NCBI GenBank assembly: GCA_029266835.1
Contig: JAQSWD010000003.1
Coordinates: 1 to 64,000, forward strand
From: Steroidobacteraceae bacterium
GTDB lineage: Bacteria > Pseudomonadota > Gammaproteobacteria > Steroidobacterales > Steroidobacteraceae
Length of the DNA: 64,000 nt
Direction of reading: 5' to 3'
This document shows positions 18,190 through 27,959 of this stretch, one piece after another. A program made the translations under genes and the position numbers. The notes beneath the pieces are model-generated. The model was not told the origin of the DNA and did no database searches. It saw only the letters and a program-made list of their open reading frames with translations. The first letter of the stretch is position 1, and each line of letters begins with the position of its first letter.

Positions 18190-19962
18190 ATGCGCCGTAT
18201 AACCATTGCCCTGTTGGCCCCGCTCGCGGGTTTTCTCATTGCCGCTCCGGCCCTCGCCGCCAAGAAGCCCGCGAATGCTCCGCTGCTGAAGCTGTTCGAC
18301 CAGGTCTGGCAGGAGGACCTCGCGGACGATCCGATCATGGCCACGCAGCTTGGCGACAATCGCTACAACGACAAGCTGCCCGACATGTCGCAGGCGGCGG
18401 TCGATGCCCGCAACGCGCGCAATTTCACCCGCCTCGCCACACTGCGCAAGATCAAGAAGGACAAGCTCGAAAAGGCCGACCTGCTCAATTTCGACCTGTT
18501 CGAGCGCGAGATCAACGACAAGATCAACGAAGCCACCTTCAAGTCCTACCTCTATTCCATCCGCAGCAACGAAGGTCCGCAGCAGCTGGCGGAAGTCTCC
18601 GAGTTCGCGCCCTTCGCGACCGTCAAGGACTACGACAACTGGATCGCCCGCATCAACGCCTCGGGCGTGTACTTCGACCAGTGGATCGCCCTGCTGCAGG
18701 TGGCAGTGAACGAACGCCGCGTCCAGCCGCGCGTCGTCATCAACAAGGTCATCGAGCAGATCAAGCCGCAGCTCGTGACCAATCCCGAGGATTCGGGCTT
18801 CTACACGCCATTCAAGAAGATGCCGGCCAGCATTCCGCAGGCCGAGCAGGAACGCCTGCAGGCCGCCGCCAAGGCGGCCATCCAGGCCACCGGCGTGCCA
18901 GCCTATCAGCGCTTCGAGAAGTTCCTGCGCGAGGTCTATCTACCGGGCTCGCGTGATTCGGTGGGCATCAAGGACACGCCGGACGGCGAGCAGTACTACC
19001 GCAATCGCATCGCGCACTTCACCACCATCTACAATCAGCAGCCGACCAACATCCATAACATCGGCCAGGCCGAGGTGAAGCGCATCCGCGCGGAGATGGA
19101 GAAGACGCTGGAAGGCATCAACTTCCTGGGCAACCTGGACCAGTTCCTGGTCTTCCTGCGCACTGACGACCGCTTCTATTACAAGACGCCGGAAGAACTA
19201 TTCGCCGCGTACGAGAAGACCGCCCGTGCGATCGAGCCGCAGCTTCCGAAGCTGTTCGGCAAGCTGCCGAAGACCCCGTTCGGCATCCGGGCCATTCCGG
19301 CGGCCAGCGCGCCCACCACGACCACGGCCTACTACCAGCCGCCGTCACTGGATGGCTCGCGCCAGGGCTACTACTATGTGAATCTGTACAAGCCCGAGTC
19401 GCGTCCGATCTGGGAAATCGAAGCCCTGACGGCGCATGAGTCGGTGCCGGGCCACCACCTTCAGATCGCGCTGTCGTATGAACTCAAGGGGATCCCGGAG
19501 TTCCGCCGCAACGCCGGCTACACGGGCTTCATCGAAGGCTGGGCGCTTTACTCAGAGAGCCTGGGCTCGGAGTTGGGCCTGTACACCGACCCCTTCCAGA
19601 AGATCGGTCAGCTGAACTACGACATGTGGCGCGCGGTACGCCTCGTGGTCGACACGGGCATCCACCAGTTCGGCTGGACCCGTGAGCAGGCGATCTACTT
19701 CTTCAAACAGAACACTGGCAAGAGCGACCAGGACATCCAGAACGAGGTGGATCGCTACATCTCCTGGCCGGGCCAGGCGCTGGCGTACAAGTTAGGTCAG
19801 CTCAAGATCCAGGCGTTGCGCGCCGAAGCCGAGAAGGCCTTGGGCAGCCGCTTCGACGTGCGTGCGTTCCACGACCAGATCCTGGGCAGCGGAGCGTTGC
19901 CGTTGTCGGTGCTCGAGACCGAGACCCGGGCCTGGATCGCCGCGCAGAGCGCTCGGCGGTAA
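18190..19962 (+). CDS. DUF885 family secreted metallopeptidase-like protein
   Basis: 590 residues with a signal peptide (MRRITIALLAPLAGFLIAAPALAA). The catalytic-looking motif HESVPGHHLQIALS lies at about residue 417, followed by FIEGWALYSESLG, the second zinc-ligand region. This is the HExxxGHH/EGWA pattern of DUF885 proteins, which are related to gluzincin peptidases. The ending (AYKLGQLKIQALRAEAEKALG...LPLSVLE) is also typical of the family. It probably acts in the periplasm on peptides. The gene is 12 nt downstream of the CheD-like gene on the same strand and could be co-transcribed. Confidence 0.92.
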   Translation: MRRITIALLAPLAGFLIAAPALAAKKPANAPLLKLFDQVWQEDLADDPIMATQLGDNRYNDKLPDMSQAAVDARNARNFTRLATLRKIKKDKLEKADLLNFDLFEREINDKINEATFKSYLYSIRSNEGPQQLAEVSEFAPFATVKDYDNWIARINASGVYFDQWIALLQVAVNERRVQPRVVINKVIEQIKPQLVTNPEDSGFYTPFKKMPASIPQAEQERLQAAAKAAIQATGVPAYQRFEKFLREVYLPGSRDSVGIKDTPDGEQYYRNRIAHFTTIYNQQPTNIHNIGQAEVKRIRAEMEKTLEGINFLGNLDQFLVFLRTDDRFYYKTPEELFAAYEKTARAIEPQLPKLFGKLPKTPFGIRAIPAASAPTTTTAYYQPPSLDGSRQGYYYVNLYKPESRPIWEIEALTAHESVPGHHLQIALSYELKGIPEFRRNAGYTGFIEGWALYSESLGSELGLYTDPFQKIGQLNYDMWRAVRLVVDTGIHQFGWTREQAIYFFKQNTGKSDQDIQNEVDRYISWPGQALAYKLGQLKIQALRAEAEKALGSRFDVRAFHDQILGSGALPLSVLETETRAWIAAQSARR

Positions 19963-19978
19963 CCTTCAATAGAGCGCC

Positions 19979-20293
19979 TCATTCGCCGTCTCCGACGCGT
20001 TCGAGGCGCGCTTCCAGCGCATCGATCGCACTCATGAGCCGCGTGCAGCGGGTATCCGCCGCTGCACGCTGGCGCCTGGCCTGAGCCAGCACGTTCGCGT
20101 GAATGTCGTCACGCGCTTCCAGTAATTCGAGTTCGAACCGGGCCCGCGATGCCGCGCGGCTGGCGGCGGCGTACTGGCGATGCAGCTGCTCCAGTTGCTC
20201 GTCGAGCGCGCATTCGGCGACGTCGATGTCGTCTTGAAACCCGGCCGGGAAGTACGTGCCGCGCTGCTCAACCTGGGTGGAGATGTTGCTCAT
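19979..20293 (-). CDS. small coiled-coil hypothetical protein
   Basis: 104 residues, highly helical, rich in Ala, Arg and Glu with heptad-like spacing from about 25 to 100 (ALDEQLEQLHRQYAAASRAA, FELELLEARDDIHANVLAQA). No signal peptide or membrane segment. Not recognised; it may be a structural or DNA-associated small protein. It is convergent with the DUF885 gene at a distance of 16 nt. The 146-nt stretch between it and the next gene upstream holds nothing I can name. Confidence 0.6.
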   Translation of the reverse strand: MSNISTQVEQRGTYFPAGFQDDIDVAECALDEQLEQLHRQYAAASRAASRARFELELLEARDDIHANVLAQARRQRAAADTRCTRLMSAIDALEARLERVGDGE

Positions 20294-20439
20294 GATTCCT
20301 CGCCGGTTTGCCGTGGAGTCATGATTGCGTAACGGGATGTCTGCCAGATGTCGGCGCGATTACGGATCGCTGTCGGAGCGGGGAATGCTCGGGTTGTCAG
20401 ACGGCAACCGACGTCGCCGCGAGCATGCAGGGGAAGCGC

Positions 20440-22056
20440 TCAGGCGCGGTCGGCCAGCCACAGATCCTGCGAATACACGACGTTCATGACGTTGTCATAC
20501 CAGCCCTTGAGCTCGGGCTTCACCAGGTGCTTGTTCACGTAGAAATAAAGCGGGATCACGGGGTGATCGGCGAGCATCAGCCGCTCCGCCCGTTCGAGCA
20601 GTTCGCGACGTCTGGCGGCATCCGTCTGGCGGCCGGCTTCGACCAGCAGGGCATCGTAGGCGGCGCTGTTGTAATGCGGCAGGTTGATGCCGAAATCGGA
20701 CTTCAGGTACTGGAGGAAGTTGTACGGGTCGTTGTAGTCGCCCACCCATGAGAGGCGATACACGTCCACGTCGCGACGTTCGATGTCCGCGAACAGCGAT
20801 TTGAACTCCACGGCAGCGGGTTTGGCCTCGACGCCCAGCGCTTCCTTCCACATCGAGGCCACGGCCACTGCCACCTTGTTGTGGACCTCGCCGGTGTTGT
20901 AGCGCAATTCGAAGACCAGCGGCTTTTCCGCAGTGAAACCCTCTTCGGCCAGCAGTCGCCGCGCGGCGGCCACGCGATCTGGCTGCGGCAGCTCCGCGTA
21001 ATCGAAGGATTGAGCCGTGTAGTCGTGCACGCCCGGCGGCACCCAGCCCCAGGCCGGCAGCTCTCCCACGCGCAATACCAGGTTCGCCAGCCGCTCGCGG
21101 TCGATGGCCATGGACAGCGCCTGGCGGATCTTCGGCGTGAAACGCTTACGGTCGAGGTTGAAGCCGTAGTAGTAGATGCTGAGCTGCGGCGACACATGCA
21201 GTTCGGCGCCGAGGTTCTCCTTGATCCAGTCGAACTGGCCACGTGGAACCACGTACGTGCAATGCAACTCGCCGGCGCGGTAAGCACGCAGTTCGGCGTT
21301 CTCGTCGGCGATCTGCAGGTACTTCACCGCGTCGATCCTGTTCGCGGCGTCGTTCCAGTAATGCGGATTGCGCCCGGCGCGGATGTAGCTGCCCTGCAGC
21401 CACTCCTTGAGTACGAAGGCGCCGTTGGACACCTGTGTGCCGGCGCGCGCGAAACCCGGGCCGATCGCCGCGCCTTCATCCAGATGCAACGGCGCGCAGG
21501 GTGGATGCGCCAGCAACGCGGGTAGATAGGGTGCCGGCGCGCTGAGCGTGATGACCACGGTGTGGTCGTCCGGCGCCGCCACGCCCAGCGAGTCGACGGA
21601 CTTGCGGCCGGCGATGACCTCTGGCGCGTTGAGGATGACGTCGACCACCTGCGCGTACTGGGACGCGGTCTCCGGGTTCACCAGGCGCCGAAGGCCGGCG
21701 ACGAAGTGTCGCGCGAGCACTGGCTTGCCGTCGGACCAGCGCAAGTTCGGACGCAGCGTGAACGTGTAAACCAGGCCGTCCTCGCTCACAGCCCAGCTCC
21801 GGGCGGCACCGGGCGCGGGCGCCGCTTCCCTGTCGAGGCGGGTGAGACACTCGAACAGATCGCGCAAAACCATCATGGCTTCGGTTGAGCGCGCCTTGTG
21901 CGGGTCAAGCGAGTCCGGATCAGGGCCATTGCCGCGCAACAGCACCGCGCCCGCGCCCGGCTCCCTGCCGCCACAGGCGCTCAGCGCGAGAACCGCGAGC
22001 GGCGCGCCGGCCAGAAGCTCGCGCCGCGTAACGGCGAATTTCTTCGAGCTGGCCAT
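20440..22056 (-). CDS. family 5 extracellular solute-binding lipoprotein (oligopeptide type)
   Basis: 538 residues. The N-terminus has TRRELLAG, then a hydrophobic stretch ending in the lipobox LSAC, so it is exported, possibly through Tat, and lipid-anchored. The SBP_bac_5 pattern follows: DPDSLDPHKARSTEAMMVLRDLFECL, LVYTFTLRPNLRWSDGKPV, the FGFN-like YYYGFNLDRKRFTPKIRQALSMAIDR, and a C-terminal NAAYDALL-type segment. Members deliver oligopeptides to an ABC importer (OppA/MppA-like). No permease or ATPase genes are adjacent. The ATG shares its A with the mnmG TGA stop. Confidence 0.92.
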   Translation of the reverse strand: MASSKKFAVTRRELLAGAPLAVLALSACGGREPGAGAVLLRGNGPDPDSLDPHKARSTEAMMVLRDLFECLTRLDREAAPAPGAARSWAVSEDGLVYTFTLRPNLRWSDGKPVLARHFVAGLRRLVNPETASQYAQVVDVILNAPEVIAGRKSVDSLGVAAPDDHTVVITLSAPAPYLPALLAHPPCAPLHLDEGAAIGPGFARAGTQVSNGAFVLKEWLQGSYIRAGRNPHYWNDAANRIDAVKYLQIADENAELRAYRAGELHCTYVVPRGQFDWIKENLGAELHVSPQLSIYYYGFNLDRKRFTPKIRQALSMAIDRERLANLVLRVGELPAWGWVPPGVHDYTAQSFDYAELPQPDRVAAARRLLAEEGFTAEKPLVFELRYNTGEVHNKVAVAVASMWKEALGVEAKPAAVEFKSLFADIERRDVDVYRLSWVGDYNDPYNFLQYLKSDFGINLPHYNSAAYDALLVEAGRQTDAARRRELLERAERLMLADHPVIPLYFYVNKHLVKPELKGWYDNVMNVVYSQDLWLADRA

Positions 22057-23945
22057 CAGGCCGCGCGCGATTTCTTGAGATGCACCAGCAGTATCGACAC
22101 GGCGGCGGGCGTGACGCCGGGGACGCGCGCAGCCTGCCCCACCGTGGATGGCCGGATCTGCGCCAGCTTCTGCCGCACTTCGTTCGATAGCCCCGCGACG
22201 CGCGCGTAATCGAGATCCGCCGGCAGCCGGGTTTCTTCGTTGCGGCGGTGACGAGCGATCTCTTCTTCCTGGCGTTCGATGTAGCCCGAATACTTCGCGG
22301 CCACTTCCACCTGCGCGCGGACCTGCGCCGCGAGGCGGTCATCGGTCTCGCCGTTGGCGCCGATGAGTTCGATCACGTGACCGTAATCCACCTCGGGACG
22401 GCGCAACAGGTCGAAGGCGCTGAGCGCATCGCGGGCCGCGCTGTCACCCAGCACGCGCGCCTGCCATTCGGCCGGGATCTCGTGCGACTTGATGCGCGTG
22501 TTCCGGAATCTTTCGAGTTCGCGCGCCGAGCCTGCGCGCTTGGCTTCGAAGAACTCCCAGCGCTCGTCGTCCACCAGGCCGAGCTCGCGGCCCTTGGGAG
22601 TCAGGCGCAGATCCGCGTTGTCCTCGCGCAGCAGCAGCCGGTGTTCGGCGCGGCTGGTGAACATGCGATACGGCTCGCGCGTGCCGCGCGTCACCAGGTC
22701 GTCAATGAGCACGCCGACGTAACTCTCGTTGCGCTTCGGTACGAAAGGCTCGAGCGTGCGTGCCCTGCGCACGGCATTGACGCCGGCGACGAGGCCCTGC
22801 GCCGCGGCTTCTTCGTAGCCCGTGGTACCGTTGATCTGCCCGGCGAAGAACAGGCCACCCAGCGCCTTTGTTTCGAGCGAACTTGCGAGATCGCGCGGAT
22901 CGAAGAAATCGTACTCGATTGCGTAACCGGGCCGCGTGATGTGCGCGTTTTCGAACCCCTTGATGGTGCGCACGAACTCGAACTGCACGTCGTACGGCAG
23001 GCTGGTCGAGATGCCGTTGGGATAAACCTCGTGGGTGTTCAGGCCCTCGGGTTCGATGAAAATCTGGTGCGAGGCCTTGTCCGCGAATCTGACTACCTTG
23101 TCCTCGACGCTGGGACAGTAGCGAGGGCCCACGCCTTCGATCTTGCCGGTGAACATGGGCGAGCGATCGGTAGCCGCGCGGATGATCTCGTGCGTGTGTT
23201 CGGTGGTCGCGGTGATGTGACAGGGGAGCTGGCGCGGATGGTCACTCTCGCGGCCCAGGTAACTGAACACCGGGCGTGGTTCGTCCGAGTGCTGCGCGGC
23301 CAGCGCACGATAATCGATGCTGCGGCCGTCGATGCGCGGTGGCGTGCCCGTCTTGAGCCGCGCAGTGCGGAATGGCAGGGCGCGCAGTCGCTCCGCCAGC
23401 TTGATCGATGGCGGATCGCCCGCGCGTCCACCGGCATGGTTGTCGAGGCCCACATGGATGCGGCCGCCGAGAAAGGTGCCGACGGTGAGCACGACAGCCC
23501 GCGAACGGAACTCGATACCCGTGACCGTCACCACCCCGCGAACCTGCGCGCCTTCGACGATGAGATCGCCGCACTCTTGCTGGAACAGCGTGAGGTTGGG
23601 TTGGTTCTCGAGTACACGGCGCACGAAAGCCTTGTAGAGCTGGCGATCCGCCTGGACGCGTGTAGCGCGCACCGCGGGGCCCTTGCTCGCATTGAGCGTG
23701 CGCGACTGGATAGCCGCAGCGTCGGCCGCGCGTGCCATCACGCCGCCCAGCGCATCGATCTCCTTCACGAGGTGGCCCTTGCCGATGCCGCCAATGGCCG
23801 GGTTGCAGCTCATCTGGCCCAGGGTCTCGATGGACTGGGTGAGCAGCAGCGTGCGCGCGCCCATGCGGGCGGCCGCGAGTGCGGCCTCGGTGCCGGCATG
23901 TCCGCCACCTACGATGATTACGTCAAACAGTGCTGCAGAGCCCAT
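22056..23945 (-). CDS. mnmG: tRNA uridine-5-carboxymethylaminomethyl modification enzyme MnmG
   Basis: 629 residues, as in E. coli GidA/MnmG. The FAD-binding fold begins [23 protein letters not shown]. Signature 1 [15 protein letters not shown] and signature 2 [20 protein letters not shown] are both present, and the helical C-terminal domain ends in LKKSRAA. With MnmE it builds the cmnm5 modification on U34 of several tRNAs. In many gammaproteobacteria mnmG is followed by rsmG, parA and parB; here it is followed directly by a solute-binding lipoprotein gene with a 1-nt overlap. Confidence 0.97.
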   Translation of the reverse strand: MGSAALFDVIIVGGGHAGTEAALAAARMGARTLLLTQSIETLGQMSCNPAIGGIGKGHLVKEIDALGGVMARAADAAAIQSRTLNASKGPAVRATRVQADRQLYKAFVRRVLENQPNLTLFQQECGDLIVEGAQVRGVVTVTGIEFRSRAVVLTVGTFLGGRIHVGLDNHAGGRAGDPPSIKLAERLRALPFRTARLKTGTPPRIDGRSIDYRALAAQHSDEPRPVFSYLGRESDHPRQLPCHITATTEHTHEIIRAATDRSPMFTGKIEGVGPRYCPSVEDKVVRFADKASHQIFIEPEGLNTHEVYPNGISTSLPYDVQFEFVRTIKGFENAHITRPGYAIEYDFFDPRDLASSLETKALGGLFFAGQINGTTGYEEAAAQGLVAGVNAVRRARTLEPFVPKRNESYVGVLIDDLVTRGTREPYRMFTSRAEHRLLLREDNADLRLTPKGRELGLVDDERWEFFEAKRAGSARELERFRNTRIKSHEIPAEWQARVLGDSAARDALSAFDLLRRPEVDYGHVIELIGANGETDDRLAAQVRAQVEVAAKYSGYIERQEEEIARHRRNEETRLPADLDYARVAGLSNEVRQKLAQIRPSTVGQAARVPGVTPAAVSILLVHLKKSRAA

Positions 23946-24088
23946 AGGAAATTGCGCCAGATCAAGGAGTTAAGGCGATTCTCGAGGGGCGCATCGTAGC
24001 CCGCCCGGGCTGTCAACGCCACCACGCAACAGCCGTTGTATGGCCAGGACGCCGAATTTCCGGCGACACAGGCAGGCAGGAGAGAGAC

Positions 24089-24400
24089 ATGAAGAAGTCA
24101 GTGGTTTTCGCGGCGCTGGCCGTGCTGGTTTCGGGGTCGGTTCTCGCGGGAACGCCGCGCTACGACGCGCGCCAGCAGCATCAGCGGGAGCGCATCGTCA
24201 ACGGCGTGCAGAACGGTGAGCTGACGGCGCGCGAGACGCGTCGCCTTGCCGCGGGACAGGTCCACCTCAACCGGGTGGAACGTCGCGCCAAGGCCGACGG
24301 CGTGGTGACCGGCCGCGAACGCGCCCACATGCAGCACGAGGCCAACCAGCAGTCGCGCCGCATTCATCGCCAGAAGCACGACGCGCAGGACCGGAACTGA
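24089..24400 (+). CDS. small secreted basic protein
   Basis: 103 residues with a signal peptide (MKKSVVFAALAVLVSGSVLAG) and a good ribosome-binding site (AGGAGAGAG). The mature part is very rich in Arg, Gln, His and Glu and predicted helical (QRERIVNGVQNGELTARETR, AKADGVVTGRERAHMQHEANQ). The pattern resembles a widespread family of short periplasmic proteins that have an internally repeated GELT/DGxVTxxER motif, perhaps divalent-cation binding; I know no demonstrated function. A strong terminator follows it. Confidence 0.8.
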   Translation: MKKSVVFAALAVLVSGSVLAGTPRYDARQQHQRERIVNGVQNGELTARETRRLAAGQVHLNRVERRAKADGVVTGRERAHMQHEANQQSRRIHRQKHDAQDRN

Positions 24401-24428
24401 CAAGCGATCCATCGTCAGTCCGACGATG

Positions 24429-24466
24429 CAGGGGCACGCGACGCCAGTCCGTGCCCCTGTTTCACA
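24429..24466 (+). terminator. Rho-independent terminator after the small secreted protein
   Basis: A 9-bp stem CAGGGGCAC / GTGCCCCTG (24429-24437 and 24451-24459) with a 13-nt loop is followed by a T-rich tail (TTTCACATTT). Confidence 0.7.
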
Positions 24467-24532
24467 TTTATCTACCGCTGACAGCCGGGTTGGGTACCGG
24501 CCGGCGTCCGTCACTAGTATTCTGCCGCGCGC

Positions 24533-26005
24533 ATGAAGCGCTTCGTTGCCGTTGCAGGATTGATGAGTTTGGCGGCCATGGCCGCCGCGGCCGACTCGCC
24601 AACCCAGATCGAACTAAAGCCCTGCCGGCTCGAACATCCGTTCCGCATGCTCGCGCTGACCGCCGAGTGCGGCGTGTTCGTCACACCCGAGAATCCTGAC
24701 GACCCCAAGGGACGAAAAATCGAGTTGTTTGTCGCGCGCGTGCCAGCGATCAGCTTCAATAAAAAGCCGGATCCGCTGTTCCTGATCGCGGGTGGCCCGG
24801 GCACGTCGGCCGTGGATCTGTACACCTCGTCGTCGGGCCCCTTCGATCGCGTGCGTCGCGAGCGCGACATCGTCCTGTTGGACCAGCGCGGCACGGGCCG
24901 TTCCCACCGGCTGGACTGCGACTACGGCCACGAGAACCTGTTCGAGCGCGTGGAAGACATGCACGTGGCCGAGGAAAATCGCAAGTGCCGCGACGAGCTG
25001 TCCAGGAAAGCGGACTTGCGCCAATACACCACCAGCGTCGCCGTGCGTGATCTGGACGCCGTGCGTGCGGCATTGGGGTATGAGCGCATCAACCTGTTTG
25101 GGAATTCATATGGAACGCGCGTGGCGCAGCACTACGCGCGTCGCTATCCGAAGGCGACGCGGACGCTGATCCTGGACGGCGTGGTGAACCCCGAGGCGGT
25201 CCTGGGCCCGGCCATTGCCATCGACGCGGAACGTGCGCTGGAACGTATCCTCGCGCGCTGTATCGATGACCCGGCCTGCGCCAGGGCTTTCACAGATCCC
25301 GGCGCCGACTATCGCGCACTGCGGACGCGGCTCGCGGCCAAACCCGAGCCCACCATGGTGAGCGATGCCGCCACGGGGCGGCCTATCCACTTCAATTTCA
25401 CCTCGCGGCATTTGTCCGCCGTGCTCCGCTTCGCAAGCTACAACGACGACCAGGCCGCGCTGCTGCCGCTGTCGCTGCACATGGCGGCGCACGAAGGCAA
25501 CTTCACGCCCATGGCGAGCCAGTTCCGCGTGTTCGCGAATTCGCTGGAGGCGTCGTTCGCCTATGGCATGCACAACAGCGTGGCCTGCAGCGAGGACACG
25601 CCGATGATCGATGCGTCGAAGCTCGATCTGCCGGCGCTCACTGCGACACACATGGGCGCCGAACAGGTGCAGCAGCTCATCGAAGCCTGCGGCCAATGGC
25701 CGCGCGGCGTTGTGGATGCCGACCTGCATGCGCCGCTGAAGAGCGCCGCGGCCGCACTGCTCCTTTCCGGCGCGGACGACCCGGTGACACCGCCCGAGTA
25801 CGCCGCGCGCGCGCAAAGCGGCTTCGCGGACAGCAAACACGTGGTCATCGCCGGCCATGGGCATGGCCAGTTCGGAGTCCCCTGCGTCGACCGCATCATG
25901 TCCACGTTCATCGATGCGGGCTCCGCGAAGGATCTCGATACCTCCTGCACGGAGAAACTCAAGCCCATGCCATTCTTCATCACGCTCGCCGGCCCGAGTC
26001 CGTAG
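24533..26005 (+). CDS. secreted alpha/beta hydrolase (tripeptidyl aminopeptidase-like)
   Basis: 490 residues with a signal peptide (MKRFVAVAGLMSLAAMAAAADS). The hydrolase core shows the oxyanion segment FLIAGGPGTSA, the DIVLLDQRGTGRS strand-loop, and nucleophile elbow LFGNSYGTRVAQHYA (Ser in GNSYG). The acid/His end is LLLSGADDPVTPP and GHGHGQF, placed where TAP-like C-terminal domains have them. It probably cleaves small peptides or esters in the periplasm. natA starts 6 nt after its stop, so it heads an operon with the ABC transporter. Confidence 0.9.
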   Translation: MKRFVAVAGLMSLAAMAAAADSPTQIELKPCRLEHPFRMLALTAECGVFVTPENPDDPKGRKIELFVARVPAISFNKKPDPLFLIAGGPGTSAVDLYTSSSGPFDRVRRERDIVLLDQRGTGRSHRLDCDYGHENLFERVEDMHVAEENRKCRDELSRKADLRQYTTSVAVRDLDAVRAALGYERINLFGNSYGTRVAQHYARRYPKATRTLILDGVVNPEAVLGPAIAIDAERALERILARCIDDPACARAFTDPGADYRALRTRLAAKPEPTMVSDAATGRPIHFNFTSRHLSAVLRFASYNDDQAALLPLSLHMAAHEGNFTPMASQFRVFANSLEASFAYGMHNSVACSEDTPMIDASKLDLPALTATHMGAEQVQQLIEACGQWPRGVVDADLHAPLKSAAAALLLSGADDPVTPPEYAARAQSGFADSKHVVIAGHGHGQFGVPCVDRIMSTFIDAGSAKDLDTSCTEKLKPMPFFITLAGPSP

Positions 26006-26011
26006 GCCTTC

Positions 26012-26764
26012 ATGCTGGAAGCACGCGGACTGTTCAAATCTTTTGGCGCAGTCGCGGCCGTCCGCGGCGTGAGCTTCAGCGCGCGCAACGGCCAGATCAC
26101 CGGGTTGTTAGGACCCAACGGCGCGGGCAAGTCGACCACGCTGCGCATGTTGTACACCGTGCTCAAGCCGGATGCCGGCGATGCGCTGATCGACGGGTCC
26201 AGCGTCACGGCGGATCCGCTGGCGGCGCGCCGCGCCATCGGCGTGCTGTCGCATGGCGCCGGGGTCTACAACAACCTGACCGCGCGCGAGAACATCATGT
26301 ATTTCGGTGAGCTGCATGGGCTCGGCAAGTCCGACCGGGAAGCGCGCGCCGCCGAGCTCATCGAGCAGCTGGAGATGCAGGACTTCGCGGACCGGCTGGC
26401 AAAGGGGTTTTCGCAGGGGCAGAAGCTCAAGACTGCCCTGGCCCGCGCGCTCGTCCACCGTCCGCGCAATGTGCTGCTGGACGAGCCCACCAACGGGCTG
26501 GACGTCATGGCGGTGCGCAACTTGCGCAAGCTGCTGGGACAGCTGCGCGATGCCGGCCACTGCGTGCTGTTTTCCAGCCACGTGATGCAGGAGGTCGAGC
26601 AGCTTTGCGATGAGGTGGTGGTGATCGCAGGCGGCGAAGTGGTGGCCGCTGGAGGCCTGGCGGAGATCCGCGCGCGCGCCGGCAACGCGCAGCTCGAAGA
26701 CGCCTTCGTCCATCTCATGGGCGGGGAAGCCAGCCAGGGGAAGAACGGCGGAGGCGCCAGGTGA
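26012..26764 (+). CDS. natA: ABC transporter ATP-binding protein, NatA-like
   Basis: 250 residues with all ABC motifs: Walker A GPNGAGKST (about 33-41), signature FSQGQKLKTALARALVH (a divergent SQGQ form), Walker B RNVLLDEPTNGLDV, and H-loop SSHVMQEVE. The form with TGLLGPNGAGKSTTLRMLYT and the SQGQ signature is that of the NatA/DrrA branch of export ATPases. It pairs with the ABC-2 permease 10 nt downstream. NatAB was described as a Na+ extrusion pump in Bacillus; substrate is not proven here. A TTGTTAGG word encodes GLLGP. Confidence 0.88.
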   Translation: MLEARGLFKSFGAVAAVRGVSFSARNGQITGLLGPNGAGKSTTLRMLYTVLKPDAGDALIDGSSVTADPLAARRAIGVLSHGAGVYNNLTARENIMYFGELHGLGKSDREARAAELIEQLEMQDFADRLAKGFSQGQKLKTALARALVHRPRNVLLDEPTNGLDVMAVRNLRKLLGQLRDAGHCVLFSSHVMQEVEQLCDEVVVIAGGEVVAAGGLAEIRARAGNAQLEDAFVHLMGGEASQGKNGGGAR

Positions 26765-26774
26765 TGGTGGATCC

Positions 26775-27959
26775 ATGAGCCTGCGCGGCATCTGGGCGGT
26801 ATTCCGCAAGGAATTCCGCGAGAACCTGCGCGACCGCCGGACGTTGCTGTCTGCGCTGGTGTTCGGGCCCGTGATCAGCCCGGTCCTGGTGGCGGTACTG
26901 GTGCAGTTCCTCATCTCGCGCACCAATACCCAGATCGACCAGGACATTCCGCTGGCGGTGATCCATGCCGAGCACGCGCCCAATCTCGTGAACTACCTTG
27001 CCGCGCGCGGCATCAACATCGAGAAGGTGGATTACGACGAGGCCGCGGCGCGTCAGGCGGTGGCGCGTCAGACGCACAACATCGTGCTGGAGATTCCCGC
27101 CGATTTCGGCCAGCGCCTGCAGGCCGGTGAGCCCGCGCCCGTGGTGTTGTACTCGGACAGCTCGCGCGGCTTCGAGCGGCAGGGAGTGGCGCGCGTACGC
27201 GCGCTGATATCGAACTACGGCATCGAGATCGCGCAGCTGCGTTTCCTGGCGCGCGGCATAGACCCTATTTCAGTGCTGCCCATCTCCGTGCAGGAGATAG
27301 ACGTGTCGACACCCAGCGGCCGCTCGGTGCTGGTGCTCAACATGATGACCTACCTGGTGCTGCTGTCGATGCTGTTCGGTGGCCTGTACCTGGCCATCGA
27401 CGCCACCGCCGGCGAACGCGAGCGCGGCTCGCTCGAAGTGCTGCTCACCTCGCCCGTGCCGCGCGAACAGCTCATCTACGGCAAGATTGGCGCAGCGGCC
27501 TCGTACATGCTGGTGTCGCTGGTGCTCACGGTGACCATGTTCTCGTTCGCCATGAGTTTCGTGGGGCTTGAGCGACTTGGCGTCACCGCCAACCTCGGAC
27601 CCTCGCCGGCTGCACTGATCGTGGCCTGCTGCGCGCCGCTGATCCTGTTCGGCTCGGCCTACCTCACCATCATTTCGGCCTTTGCCAAGTCATATCGAGA
27701 GGCCCAGACCTACCTGCAGCTGGTGGTCACCATTCCCACCATGCCGCTGATCTTCGCGGGGTTGCTGGGGCTGCAGACCAAGACATCTCTGATGTTCGTC
27801 CCCTTCCTGAGCCAGCACCTGCTGATGACCACGGTGCTGCGCGCCGAACCCATCCTGCCCCTGCACTTGCTGGTGTCGGTGGGCAGCACACTGCTCTACG
27901 GTGTGATTCTCACGTACCTGGCGGGCCGCCTGTATCGCCGCGAAGCCTTGCTGGGCTAA
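26775..27959 (+). CDS. natB: ABC-2 type permease, NatB-like
   Basis: 394 residues. The N-terminal helix (RTLLSALVFGPVISPVLVAVLVQFLIS) is followed by a large extracytoplasmic domain (about 50-180) and a C-terminal block of five to six helices from about 190. The intracellular helix carries ATAGERERGSLEVLLTSPVPREQL, the GERERGTLE signature of NatB/ABC-2 permeases. It forms the membrane part of the exporter with NatA. The TAA stop is inside a CTAACTAC word; the same CTAA supplies the TAG stop of the convergent gene on the other strand. Confidence 0.9.
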   Translation: MSLRGIWAVFRKEFRENLRDRRTLLSALVFGPVISPVLVAVLVQFLISRTNTQIDQDIPLAVIHAEHAPNLVNYLAARGINIEKVDYDEAAARQAVARQTHNIVLEIPADFGQRLQAGEPAPVVLYSDSSRGFERQGVARVRALISNYGIEIAQLRFLARGIDPISVLPISVQEIDVSTPSGRSVLVLNMMTYLVLLSMLFGGLYLAIDATAGERERGSLEVLLTSPVPREQLIYGKIGAAASYMLVSLVLTVTMFSFAMSFVGLERLGVTANLGPSPAALIVACCAPLILFGSAYLTIISAFAKSYREAQTYLQLVVTIPTMPLIFAGLLGLQTKTSLMFVPFLSQHLLMTTVLRAEPILPLHLLVSVGSTLLYGVILTYLAGRLYRREALLG

